Assembly (NCBI GenBank): GCA_934526015.1
Contig: CAKSZY010000018.1
Span: 1 to 42,229 of the forward strand
Source: an uncultured Dokdonella sp.
GTDB taxonomy: Bacteria; Pseudomonadota; Gammaproteobacteria; Xanthomonadales; Rhodanobacteraceae
DNA: 42,229 nucleotides
Reading direction: 5' to 3'
Shown: positions 7,876 to 16,097 of the stretch, piece by piece
How positions within the stretch are numbered: position 1 is the first letter of the stretch
Layout of the letters: each line of letters opens with the position of its first letter
The notes under the pieces: model-generated
Told to the model about the DNA's origin: nothing
What the model saw: only the letters and a program-made list of their open reading frames with translations
The model's database searches: none
Made by a program: the position numbers and the translations under genes

Positions 7876-9240
7876 ATGAGAAAGGTCTTCATCGTCATTG
7901 CCCTGATCACCCTCGCCATCGGCACGGGCGGCTGGTGGCTGTACACGAAAATCATGCCGCCGCCCGCCGAGGCGGCGGAAGCGGACCCGCGCCACGCGCA
8001 ACTTGCCGGTCAATTCCTCGACCTCCTCGACGCCGGACGCTACGCCGACGCGCTGGCGATGGCCGACGACAAGATGCGCGAGGTGCTCGACGTGAAGACG
8101 CTCGGCGAAACCTGGGAGACGTTGCCGAAGCAGCTCGGCGCGCGCACTTCGCGCAGCGCGGTGCGCGGCGAACGCGTCGGCGGAATGCCGGCGCTGACCT
8201 CGACCCTGGTGTTTCCGATGATGCCGCTCGATGCGCGCGTCTTCTTCGACGAGGCCGACCGCATCAGCGGTTTCCGCCTGGTGCCGGCGCAGGCCGCAAC
8301 CGCAGTCGCGCCCGCGAAACTCGAACAAGGCGCGAACTGGCGCGAGATCGAGCTCGCCGCGGGAGCGGGCCAGGATGCCCTGCCCGGCACGCTGACCCTG
8401 CCGCAGGGCAACGGGCCATTTCCCGCGGTCGTGCTCGTGCATGGTTCCGGCGCCCACGACCGCGACGAGACGATCGGCCCGAACAAGCCGTTCCGCGACC
8501 TCGCCCATGGCCTCGCCGGACACGGCATCGCCGTGCTGCGCTACGAGAAGCGCACGCGGGTGCATCCGGAGCGTTTCCGCGAACAGGCGTTCACCGTCGA
8601 CGACGAAGTGACCTTCGATGCCATCGCCGCCGTGGCCGCGCTGCGCGCGCGCGCCGACATCGACGCCACGCGCGTGTTCGTCGCCGGCCACAGCCTCGGC
8701 GCGATGATGGCGCCACGCATCGCCGCACGCGATGCGCAACTGGCCGGAATCGTCCTGCTGGCCGCGCCGGCACGCGCGCTCGAGGACATGGTGCCGCAAC
8801 AGCTGCGCCACATCGCCACGCTCGAAGGCAAGTCGGCTGCCGAGATCGAAGCCGCGCTCGCGCCGGTCGAGCAGCAGCGGGCGGTGGTGAAGGCGCTCGA
8901 TGCCGGCGTCGCCGACGCCACTCCGCTGATGCTCGGCCTGCCGGCGTCGTACTGGCGCAGCCTCGCCGGCCACGATCCGGTCGCTGCGTCGCGCTCGCTC
9001 GCGCTACCGCTGCTGGTGCTGCAGGGCGGCCGTGACTACCAGGTCACGCCAGCCGACGACTTCGTCCGCTGGCGCGAGGCCTTCGCCGACGACCCGCGGG
9101 CGACGCTGCGCGAGTACCCGCTGCTCGGCCACCTGTTCATGCCGGGCGGCGACCCGCCGGGACCGCAGGACTATCTCGCCGAGGGCCACGTCGATGCCGG
9201 CGTGATCGACGACATCGCGGCGTGGATCAAGGCGCACTGA
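7876..9240 (+). CDS. Membrane-anchored alpha/beta hydrolase with DUF3887-like N-terminal domain
   Basis: 454 residues from the ATG at 7876, with GGAG upstream. A signal-anchor spans residues 3-24 (KVFIVIALITLAIGTGGWWLY), followed by a periplasmic part. Residues 38-125 resemble DUF3887 (LAGQFLDLLDAGRYADALAM, LGETWETLPKQLG). Residues 150-454 are an alpha/beta hydrolase: PAVVLVHGSGAHDRDETIG gives the oxyanion region, Ser273 in GHSLGAMM is the nucleophile, Asp387 (GGRDYQVTP) and His419 (LLGHLFMPG) complete the triad. The substrate is unknown; similar proteins are annotated as dienelactone hydrolase-like esterases. It closes the SPFH operon. Confidence 0.9.
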   Translation: MRKVFIVIALITLAIGTGGWWLYTKIMPPPAEAAEADPRHAQLAGQFLDLLDAGRYADALAMADDKMREVLDVKTLGETWETLPKQLGARTSRSAVRGERVGGMPALTSTLVFPMMPLDARVFFDEADRISGFRLVPAQAATAVAPAKLEQGANWREIELAAGAGQDALPGTLTLPQGNGPFPAVVLVHGSGAHDRDETIGPNKPFRDLAHGLAGHGIAVLRYEKRTRVHPERFREQAFTVDDEVTFDAIAAVAALRARADIDATRVFVAGHSLGAMMAPRIAARDAQLAGIVLLAAPARALEDMVPQQLRHIATLEGKSAAEIEAALAPVEQQRAVVKALDAGVADATPLMLGLPASYWRSLAGHDPVAASRSLALPLLVLQGGRDYQVTPADDFVRWREAFADDPRATLREYPLLGHLFMPGGDPPGPQDYLAEGHVDAGVIDDIAAWIKAH

Positions 9241-9287
9241 TCGGTACCCCCGCGGTCCCGGCGCAGGCGATCGACTATGCTTGGGCG

Positions 9288-9863
9288 ATGGATCCAGCCG
9301 CCGCCGAACCACCGCCGCGCTGCGACAGCGCGACGCGCCGTCGGATCATCGAGACCGCGTGCGCGCTCGGCGTGCCGCGCGACTACGGGCGCAGTCGCGG
9401 CCTGCAGCCGGTACGCGAACCGGCGCGGCTGACCGCGATCGGCGTCGACGTGCACGGCCGCATGCAATGGCTTGTCCCGCGTGCGGCGGCGGCATGGAAA
9501 CGCATGCACGCCGCCGCGCTCGGCGAGGGCATCGAGCTCGAGGTCGTCTCGGCGTTCCGCTCGGCCGAGTACCAGCTCGGCATCCTGCAGCGCAAGCTCG
9601 AACGCGGCCTGACGATCGAGGGGATCCTGCGTGTCAGTGCCGCGCCCGGTTACAGCGAGCACCATTCCGGGCGCGTGCTCGACCTCACCACGCCCGGCAG
9701 CGAACCGCTCGAGGAATCCTTCGAACAGACCCCGGCGTTCGCCTGGCTGCAACGCAATGCCGGGCGATTCGGCTTCCACCTGTCGTATCCGCGCGGCAAT
9801 CCGCACGGCATCGCCTACGAGCCGTGGCACTGGTGCTGGCACCACCGCCCGCGCAATCAGTGA
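9288..9863 (+). CDS. M15-family metallopeptidase (VanY-like D-alanyl-D-alanine carboxypeptidase)
   Basis: 191 residues from the ATG at 9288. A GTG at 9222 in frame would add 22 residues but overlaps the previous gene by 19 bases; TATGCT at 9276 also favours 9288. The VanY core is clear: [20 protein letters not shown], then [12 protein letters not shown] with the zinc His and Asp, and EPWHWCW with the last zinc His. Such enzymes trim D-Ala from peptidoglycan stems. No signal peptide is seen, which is unusual for a periplasmic enzyme, so it may act on cytosolic muropeptides or need another route. Its end overlaps the end of the convergent collagen-like gene by seven bases. Confidence 0.88.
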   Translation: MDPAAAEPPPRCDSATRRRIIETACALGVPRDYGRSRGLQPVREPARLTAIGVDVHGRMQWLVPRAAAAWKRMHAAALGEGIELEVVSAFRSAEYQLGILQRKLERGLTIEGILRVSAAPGYSEHHSGRVLDLTTPGSEPLEESFEQTPAFAWLQRNAGRFGFHLSYPRGNPHGIAYEPWHWCWHHRPRNQ

Positions 9864-11461
9864 CCGTAGAGTCCGGCCGCCTTCGCATGGTCGGCCACCT
9901 GTGCTTCGCTCAGCGCCTGGCCGTAGTAGAAAGCGACGTGACCGAGCGTGGCGGTGGGAAACGGGCGATCCTCGCCCGGAACCGAAGCCACGTGGACTTT
10001 CGGGTCGACCAGGGTGAACGGATAACCGAACATCGACTGCACCTGCAGCAGGCGGCCATTGACGTAGAAGCGGACCTGGCTGGCGACCGCGTCGACGACC
10101 GCGGCGATATGGTACGTCGCGCCGGCGGTCAGGCCTGCCAGGTCGACACGCTCGCCGGCACCGACCTGCAGGCGCGGCTGCAGGTTGATCACGCCGAACG
10201 ACACGAACGGCAAGGCCGGCGGCTCGTCGCCGATGTGCAGGATCGGCTGGAAGCCGGAACCGTTGGTCTGCGGACTGTAGATCGCCTCGACGCTCAACGA
10301 GCCATTCGGCGTTGCCGTTCCGACCGGATTGCCGACCGCTGCGGCCTTGCCGTTGCCTTCCTGCGTGCGCAGGTAGGCGGCATCGCTGGTCGGGAACAGG
10401 CGGCTGTAGCCGGGACTGAAGGTCACCGTGCTGCCGCTCAGGCTCACGTCGAGGTCGGCTGAGCCGATGTCGTCGAAGCCGGTCGTGGCCGGACCTTCGT
10501 CGAGCTTGTAATAGAGCGTCGGCGCATCGGCAAGGATCGCCGCCTGCAGCGACGGCAGGCCGCTGCTCGGATCGATCTCGATCCAGCTGCCGTTGCGGCG
10601 CGCGTAGGTGCGCCCATCGTTCGGTGCATCGGCAAAGGCCGGACCGGCCGGGCCTTGCGGGCCGATCGGACCCTGCGCACCGGTGGCACCTGCCGGACCG
10701 GCCGGACCCTGCGCACCGGTGGCGCCTGCCGGACCGGCCGGACCCTGCGCACCGGTGGCACCTGCCGGACCGGCCGGTCCCTGCGCGCCGGTGGCACCTG
10801 CCGGACCTGCCGGACCCTGCGCACCGGTGGCACCCGCCGGACCTGCCGGTCCCTGTGCACCGGTCGCACCTGGCTCACCTGCCGGACCTGCCGGACCTTG
10901 CGCACCGGTCGCACCCGGCTCACCTGCCGGACCCTGCGCACCGGTGGCGCCCGCCGGACCTGCCGGACCCTGCGCACCGGTCGCGCCGGTGGCACCTGCC
11001 GGACCCGCCGGACCCTGCGCGCCGGTCGCGCCGGTCGCGCCGGTGGCACCTGCCGGACCCGCCGGACCCTGCGCGCCGGCCGGGCCGGGATTGCCGTCGA
11101 GCGCGAACTGGGCGACCGGAGTCGTCGAGACTGCCTGTCGCGGCAGCAGCGGCTGGCCGTTGACGGTCACCTGCAGCCAGCGCTGCTGGCCGTTGAAGGC
11201 ACCGGGAAAGGCCAGCGAGACCGTGAACAGGCCATCGACGACCGGGAACTGCGGCTCGCTGATCGGCGTGCCGACGACATTGCCGGCGGTGGCCGCGTCG
11301 TGCAGCGTGAAGACGAGGTCGAAGGCACCGGTGGCCGGCTGGCCGTTCTGCTGCAAGCGCCCCTGATAGGTGAAATCGGGGAGCTGTTGCGTCTGTGCAT
11401 GGACGGCACCCGCCATCGGCAGGCAGCACGCGAGGAGCAGCGCGCGCGGGAATCGGATCAT
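9857..11461 (-). CDS. Secreted collagen-like repeat protein with C-terminal LamG-like domain
   Basis: 534 residues. A signal peptide spans 1-22 ([16 protein letters not shown]). Residues 23-122 form a beta-rich head ([40 protein letters not shown]) often found before collagen-like or tail-type repeats. Residues 123-275 are about 51 uninterrupted Gly-X-Y triplets, mostly [13 protein letters not shown] linker ([16 protein letters not shown]) leads to a LamG/concanavalin-like domain from about 300 ([33 protein letters not shown]). It should trimerise into a surface or secreted stalk; bacterial triple helices lack hydroxyproline. Its ATG overlaps the stop of the small secreted gene at 11458-11778 (ATGA), indicating coupling. 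No anchor is visible. Confidence 0.9.
   Translation of the reverse strand: MIRFPRALLLACCLPMAGAVHAQTQQLPDFTYQGRLQQNGQPATGAFDLVFTLHDAATAGNVVGTPISEPQFPVVDGLFTVSLAFPGAFNGQQRWLQVTVNGQPLLPRQAVSTTPVAQFALDGNPGPAGAQGPAGPAGATGATGATGAQGPAGPAGATGATGAQGPAGPAGATGAQGPAGEPGATGAQGPAGPAGEPGATGAQGPAGPAGATGAQGPAGPAGATGAQGPAGPAGATGAQGPAGPAGATGAQGPAGPAGATGAQGPIGPQGPAGPAFADAPNDGRTYARRNGSWIEIDPSSGLPSLQAAILADAPTLYYKLDEGPATTGFDDIGSADLDVSLSGSTVTFSPGYSRLFPTSDAAYLRTQEGNGKAAAVGNPVGTATPNGSLSVEAIYSPQTNGSGFQPILHIGDEPPALPFVSFGVINLQPRLQVGAGERVDLAGLTAGATYHIAAVVDAVASQVRFYVNGRLLQVQSMFGYPFTLVDPKVHVASVPGEDRPFPTATLGHVAFYYGQALSEAQVADHAKAAGLYGH
10637..11095 (-). repeat. 36-bp tandem minisatellite coding Gly-X-Y triplets
   Basis: The collagen stretch is built from a 36-base unit coding [12 protein letters not shown], repeated at least five times in a row with a few base changes. 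Shorter variants (GAT or GEP insertions) occur at the upstream end. Any gain or loss of units keeps the frame, so length polymorphism by slippage is expected. It is not a CRISPR array: there are no unique spacers and it is translated. Confidence 0.9.
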
Positions 11462-11778
11462 GGCTGACAGTCCTCGAAACTGGAGCGGAAGATGGAATCG
11501 CGCGCCGCGGCCTCGCCGAGGAATCCGGCGACGAGCACGAAGTCGCCACCGGCGGAGCGGCCGGCTACCGGTTCGGCAATCGTTGCGGCGAGATCGAAGC
11601 AGGCGCTACGGGCGTGGCTCTCGCCACCACCGGCAATCACGCGCTGGCTGACCAGGAAGGGAGGATTGCCCTCGACCGCGGCGCCGGAATCAGCGACCGC
11701 CGGAACCGCCAAGGTGGCAAACACGAACAGCAGACTGCACGGCCGCGCGAACGGCGGCCGGAAACCGGATGGCGACAT
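11458..11778 (-). CDS. Small secreted protein with GGG/GFxG repeat-type motif and [10 protein letters not shown] tail
   Basis: 106 residues. The signal peptide ends near AVA-DSG (residue 30). The body [20 protein letters not shown], then [20 protein letters not shown], matches a short motif found repeatedly in secreted bacterial proteins (IdGGGg-stGG-y-LsgTiGQpdag-GG-y-l-GGFw, from memory). The end [13 protein letters not shown] resembles the IFxxGFE-type tails of many exported proteins in this order and may be a sorting signal; this is an inference. AGGGGA lies six bases before the ATG at 11778. The stop overlaps the ATG of the collagen-like gene, so the two are probably made together. Confidence 0.8.
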   Translation of the reverse strand: MSPSGFRPPFARPCSLLFVFATLAVPAVADSGAAVEGNPPFLVSQRVIAGGGESHARSACFDLAATIAEPVAGRSAGGDFVLVAGFLGEAAARDSIFRSSFEDCQP

Positions 11779-11874
11779 GCTGGACTTCCCCTGGATGCAT
11801 TCCCCGCATCCCCACGCAGCCTACCATTCTCCGCGGCGGAATGTGAAATGCATCACAGCCCGTGGCGGGCGCGA

Positions 11875-12258
11875 TCAGCGCGCCGGCTTGCGCCAGGCCC
11901 AGGCGAGCGCGATCCAGCCGATGAGGAATGCCACGCCGCCGAACGGGGTGACCATGCCGAGCCCGCGCGGCGCACCGAGCGCGAGCGCATAGAGGCTGCC
12001 GCAGAAGAGCACGCAGCCGGTCACGAAGGCGAGCGCGGCGACGCGGGCGGGCATGCCGCCCTCGCCCATGCGCAAGGCGGCCACGGCGAGCGCGAGCGCA
12101 TGCCAGAACTGGTAATCCACCGCGGTGCGCCAGGTCGCCAGCGCATCGGCACCGAGCTGCGCACGCAGCGCGTGCGCGGCGAAGGCGCCGCAGGCCACGG
12201 CGAGCGCGCCGAGCACGGCCGCCGTGATCCCCGCGGCACGCGCCGCCCGCGTGGTCAC
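11875..12258 (-). CDS. DUF423 family inner-membrane protein
   Basis: 127 residues from a GTG at 12258. Four hydrophobic segments fit DUF423: ITAAVLGALAVACGAFAAHA, YQFWHALALAVAALRM, VAALAFVTGCVLFCGSLYAL and MVTPFGGVAFLIGWIALAWA. The motifs GAFAAHALR, TAVDYQFWHALALA and TPFGGVAFLIGW are conserved in the family; the function is unknown. The GTGA start overlaps the stop of the DUF4340 gene, so it is the last gene of the ABC operon. Longer in-frame starts run into that gene and are not supported. Confidence 0.9.
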   Translation of the reverse strand: MTTRAARAAGITAAVLGALAVACGAFAAHALRAQLGADALATWRTAVDYQFWHALALAVAALRMGEGGMPARVAALAFVTGCVLFCGSLYALALGAPRGLGMVTPFGGVAFLIGWIALAWAWRKPAR

Positions 12259-13472
12259 GGCTTCGGCCGGCTCGTCGATTTCGCCTCGACCGGCGCCAGC
12301 AGGTCGTCGAGCGACTTGTCGATGTTGGCGTACTTGTAGGCGGGAAGGACGATGCTCCAGCCGGCGAACGCGCGATTCAGTTCCTCCACTTCGGCCTCGA
12401 GTGCCGCCAGCCGTCCGCTGCGGTCGGCCGCCGGATCGCGCACCGCGAGTGGAGCCTCGGGCGTCCCGGCATCGGCGGATGCGCCCGTTTCCGCGTCGGC
12501 CGGCTTCGCCGTGCTGGCGAGCGCCGCGGCGTGCTCCGTTGCGGCGTCCTCCTGCGCCTGGTCGATGTGGCGGGCGGCAGCCTCGGCATCCAGCCGGGCC
12601 GCGAACGTCGCATGCGCGCGCTCGCCGACCTTCCACGCCTGCACGTCGACGACGATGCCGTCGAACGTCGTGTAGCGTGCCTGCACGGCCGACTGCGGTG
12701 GCGGCACTTCGGCCGCCGGCGCCACGTCGTCGAGGCGCAGCTCGGCGAGCACCGAACCGAGGCCGTTGGCGACATACCCGGAACTCGGCTGGCGTCCCTT
12801 CGGGATGTCGGCGATGACCAGTTGCGTGTCGCCAGGCGCCTTGCGCTCGACGCGCACGCTGCGGCCGTCGGCGTGACGGATTTCGACGCGGGCGACGCGT
12901 TCGGCGGCGATCCCGGGAAGATCCTTCGCCAGCCAGGCCGCCGGATCCTTGTCGGGAGTCAGCGTGCCCTTGGCCAGCCAGCTTTGCGCCTCGTCGGCGC
13001 GACGCACGAAGGTGCCGTTGCCGCCCTGGCCGTCGAACGTGCCGACGATCACCCGCAGTGGCGCCGGCAGGCCGTCGAGGTCGACCAGCACGCCCTTGGC
13101 GTCCGCCGCGGTGATGTCCTCGACGCCGAGATCGGGGTAACGGTCCTTGTTGGCGGTCTTCTGCTCGAGCAGGATCGCGTCGGCGAAGCGCAGCAGGTAC
13201 TCGCGCAGCTTGCCGAGATCGGCCGGATAGCCGCCGCGCTGGCTGACCGTCCAGCCACGCTCGCCACGCACGAGGGTGACTGCCGGCTGGTTGCCGGCCG
13301 ACGTGAAGGTGATCTTCGTCACCTCGTTGACGTGGTCACGCAGTCCCGGCGCGAGCATGCCGGCCTTCTCCGCGACGTTGCTTTGCGGCGTGCGCGAATG
13401 ATCGACGAACAGCGCGGCGCCGACCGCGAGCGCGGTGGCGACGCCGAGCACGATGAGGGTCTTGCGGTTCAT
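12255..13472 (-). CDS. DUF4340 domain protein of a Gld-type ABC operon
   Basis: 405 residues from the ATG at 13472, with GGAGA seven bases upstream. A signal-anchor (TLIVLGVATALAVGAALFVD) precedes a periplasmic body. VTKITFTSAGNQPAVTLVRG, then ERGWTVSQRGGYPADLGKLREYLL, is the DUF4340 hallmark, and YVANGLGSVLAELRLDDVAP is a second typical block. An Ala/Asp/Glu-rich stretch at about 310-350 (AAALASTAKPADAETGASAD) looks like a linker before the last helix. It lies between the GldG-like and DUF423 genes. It probably works with GldG as the periplasmic part of the ABC system, based on conserved neighbourhood; no biochemical role is known. Confidence 0.87.
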   Translation of the reverse strand: MNRKTLIVLGVATALAVGAALFVDHSRTPQSNVAEKAGMLAPGLRDHVNEVTKITFTSAGNQPAVTLVRGERGWTVSQRGGYPADLGKLREYLLRFADAILLEQKTANKDRYPDLGVEDITAADAKGVLVDLDGLPAPLRVIVGTFDGQGGNGTFVRRADEAQSWLAKGTLTPDKDPAAWLAKDLPGIAAERVARVEIRHADGRSVRVERKAPGDTQLVIADIPKGRQPSSGYVANGLGSVLAELRLDDVAPAAEVPPPQSAVQARYTTFDGIVVDVQAWKVGERAHATFAARLDAEAAARHIDQAQEDAATEHAAALASTAKPADAETGASADAGTPEAPLAVRDPAADRSGRLAALEAEVEELNRAFAGWSIVLPAYKYANIDKSLDDLLAPVEAKSTSRPKP

Positions 13473-13489
13473 GCGGTCTGTCTCCCGGA

Positions 13490-15349
13490 TCAGCGTGCGC
13501 GCCGGCGGCGTGACTGCCACACGGCGAAGCCGACCGCGACCAGGGTGACCAGCAGCGGCATCAGCACGATGTTGAGGAACTTGAGGCGGGTGCCGAGCGA
13601 TTCGATGTCGGCATCGAGTGAACGGCGCACGTCGCGCAGTTCCTTGCGCACCTCGGTCTTGCGGGCGAGGAAGCTGTCGAGCTCGGCCTTCTGCTCCGGC
13701 GAGAGGATCATCGCCTGGTCCTGCGACTTCGCGCTCTGCAGTTCGACCAGCTTGCGTTCGGTATCGGCGAGCTCGCGCTGCAGTTCCTGCTCCTTGGCGC
13801 GGAAGCGGTCGTCGGCGTTGCGGCGGATCGCCTCCACGGTGGTGAACGGACGTTGCGAAGTCGCACGGCCACGGATCGAGATCAGCGACGAGGAACCGGT
13901 GAGGTTGTCGACCGCGTTGAGGGCGAGGTCACCGTTGTTGGCGAACGCGTTCATCAGGCGCTGGCCGAGGAAGTTCTGCACCTGCACCCACAGGCGGTCG
14001 GCGAGCAGGTCGGTATCGGCGATGACGACGATCTGCCCGGGCTGCTTCGCTTCGTCGAGATGCCCCTCGCCGCCGCGTCCGGGGAAGGCGGACTTGAACG
14101 TGCCCTCGATGCGTCCGCCGATCACGTGACGCTCGGCATCGGAGGTGAAGCCGACCAGCAGGCTGGACGGATCGGGCAGCATGCGCAGGCGCTCGACCGG
14201 CGCGATCATCGCGTCGCCGGAACTCTGCATCAGCGGCACCAGCGTATTGCCGGAATCCTTCGCCAGCGCGATCGAACCCGCACTCGACACGTTGACCGTG
14301 GCAAGGTTGGCGGTGACCACGTCATCCGGATTCAGCTCGGCGGCGGTCAGGCCGATGATGCCGGCGTGGCGCACCGGCGCGCGTCCCTGACCGACGCTGA
14401 CCGCGACCGCGCGCATGCGGTCGAGCACGACCGACCTGGCGTCGTACTCGATGCCCCAGGCATCGAACAGTCTCGGCAGGTCGGAGGAGCGGTCGGCCAT
14501 CATCGCCGCCTGCGGATTTTCCGGATCCGCCGCCGAGGCATCGAGTTCGGCGTCGGGATCGACGAACACCAGCAGGCGACCGCCGCGCAGGACGAACTGG
14601 TCGATGGCGTACTCGGTGTCCTCGGACAGCTGCTTCGGATGCACGAGCACGAGCACGCCGATCTCGTCCGGGATCGCGGTGAGGCCGGCGGCGTTGAGAT
14701 CGCGCACCTCGAACAGCTGCGACAGCTGCTCCTGCACCGCCCACGGCTGGCGCATCTGCCGCGTGGCCGGATCGAAGCCCGGCCCCATCGGCAGCGCCGA
14801 CACGAGACCGACCACCGGCTTGTCCGGCGTGGCCAGCTCGTGGACCAGCTTGGCGATGTCGTACTCGAGGAAGTTCTCCTTGTCGGGCTGGAAGAACGGG
14901 ATCGAGGCACGGCCATTGGTCGAATTGGAACCGGCGAGTCCGAAGAAGATCGTTTCGCCGCTGGCACCGACCGGAACCGCCTGCAGGCCGTAGCCGGAAG
15001 CGCGGTCCTCGTCCTCGGAGAACGGCAGCGGATCGACCACCTCGAGTTCGAGCTTTCCGCCGGCGCGGGCGGCCATTTCCTCGAGCATCTCGCGCACGCG
15101 CGTCGCGTAGGTGCGCAACTGCGGCAGGTTCTGGCTGCCCTTGTCGGAGTAGAACAGGGTCAGCCTGACCGGCTCGTCGAGGGAGGCGAGGATTTCCTTC
15201 GTTCCGGGCGAGAGCGTGTAGAGATCGTTCTCGGTGAGGTCGACGCGCGCACCGCGGAACAGCACGTTGATCACCAGCATGACGGCGACGAACAGCACGA
15301 TCAGGATCACCAGCGCGCCGCCGGACAGGGTCTTGCGATTGAACGTCAT
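13490..15349 (-). CDS. GldG-like auxiliary protein of ABC transporter (ABC_transp_aux)
   Basis: 619 residues. An N-terminal membrane helix (LVILIVLFVAVMLVINVLF) is followed by the periplasmic GldG domain: DLTENDLYTLSPGTKEILAS, DEPVRLTLFYSDKG, then EIGVLVLVHPKQLSEDTEYA and GGRLLVFVDPDAE. Residues 525-590 form a coiled coil (KEQELQRELADTERKLVELQ). A C-terminal helix (LMPLLVTLVAVGFAVWQSRR) completes a two-anchor protein. In Bacteroidota GldG works with GldA/GldF in gliding and secretion; in proteobacteria the same set occurs without gliding and its cargo is unknown. It starts 13 bases after the permease stop. Confidence 0.9.
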   Translation of the reverse strand: MTFNRKTLSGGALVILIVLFVAVMLVINVLFRGARVDLTENDLYTLSPGTKEILASLDEPVRLTLFYSDKGSQNLPQLRTYATRVREMLEEMAARAGGKLELEVVDPLPFSEDEDRASGYGLQAVPVGASGETIFFGLAGSNSTNGRASIPFFQPDKENFLEYDIAKLVHELATPDKPVVGLVSALPMGPGFDPATRQMRQPWAVQEQLSQLFEVRDLNAAGLTAIPDEIGVLVLVHPKQLSEDTEYAIDQFVLRGGRLLVFVDPDAELDASAADPENPQAAMMADRSSDLPRLFDAWGIEYDARSVVLDRMRAVAVSVGQGRAPVRHAGIIGLTAAELNPDDVVTANLATVNVSSAGSIALAKDSGNTLVPLMQSSGDAMIAPVERLRMLPDPSSLLVGFTSDAERHVIGGRIEGTFKSAFPGRGGEGHLDEAKQPGQIVVIADTDLLADRLWVQVQNFLGQRLMNAFANNGDLALNAVDNLTGSSSLISIRGRATSQRPFTTVEAIRRNADDRFRAKEQELQRELADTERKLVELQSAKSQDQAMILSPEQKAELDSFLARKTEVRKELRDVRRSLDADIESLGTRLKFLNIVLMPLLVTLVAVGFAVWQSRRRRAR

Positions 15350-15362
15350 GGCGTCGGCTCCC

Positions 15363-16097
15363 TCAATCGGCTTTCTTGAGATCGATCACGATCGCGCTGG
15401 CATACAGCCAGAAGGCGATCATCAGCACGAAGTACAGCAGGTCGCGCAGGTCGATCACGCCCTTGCTGATCGAGGCGAAGTGGGTCAGGAACGACAGGCT
15501 GGCGACCGCGTCGACGAGACCCTGCGGCGCCCACGCGCCGAAGGCATCGAGCACGAGCGGGAAGCCGGCCATGACCAGCACGAAGCAGACGACGACGGTG
15601 AGGATGAAGGCAACCACCTGGTTGCGCGTCGCCGCCGAGATGCACGAACCGATGGCGAGGAAGGCGCCGGCCATCAGCAGCGAACCGAGGTAGCCGGCGA
15701 AGATCACGCCGTTGTCGGGGTCGCCGAGGTAATTGACCGTGATCCACAACGGGAAGGTCAGCAGCAGGGCGATGGCGACGAAGGCCCAGGCGGCGAGGAA
15801 CTTGCCGAACACGGCCTGCCACATCGTCACCGGCAGGGTCAGCAGCAGTTCGATGGTGCCGGTCTTGCGTTCCTCCGACCACAGGCGCATCGACACCGCC
15901 GGCACGAGGAACAGGTACAGCCACGGATGGAAGCTGAAGAACGGCATGAGGTCGGCCTGGCCACGCTCGTAGAGGTTGCCGAGGTAGAAGGTGAACGCGC
16001 TCGAGAGGACGAGGAAGATCACGATGAACACGTAGGCGACCGGAGTGGCGAAATAGCTGCGCAACTCGCGCCGGAACACGGTGAAGGTCGGATTCAT
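15363..16097 (-). CDS. ABC-2 type permease (GldF-like)
   Basis: 244 residues with six hydrophobic helices: TPVAYVFIVIFLVLSSAFTF, PWLYLFLVPAVSMRLWSEE, FLAAWAFVAIALLLTFPLWI, GYLGSLLMAGAFLAIGSCIS, VVAFILTVVVCFVLVMAGFP and LLYFVLMIAFWLYASAIVID. The loop RLWSEERKTGTIELLLTLPV is the conserved ABC-2 coupling region. It pairs with the ATPase encoded immediately upstream, whose stop overlaps this ATG (ATGA). The GldG-like gene follows. The transported substrate is not indicated by sequence. Confidence 0.93.
   Translation of the reverse strand: MNPTFTVFRRELRSYFATPVAYVFIVIFLVLSSAFTFYLGNLYERGQADLMPFFSFHPWLYLFLVPAVSMRLWSEERKTGTIELLLTLPVTMWQAVFGKFLAAWAFVAIALLLTFPLWITVNYLGDPDNGVIFAGYLGSLLMAGAFLAIGSCISAATRNQVVAFILTVVVCFVLVMAGFPLVLDAFGAWAPQGLVDAVASLSFLTHFASISKGVIDLRDLLYFVLMIAFWLYASAIVIDLKKAD

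Noticed and set aside
10608..11366. Plus-strand open frames through the collagen repeats ([12 protein letters not shown] type)
   Set aside because: Antisense of the Gly-X-Y codons; no start context, signal peptide or domain.
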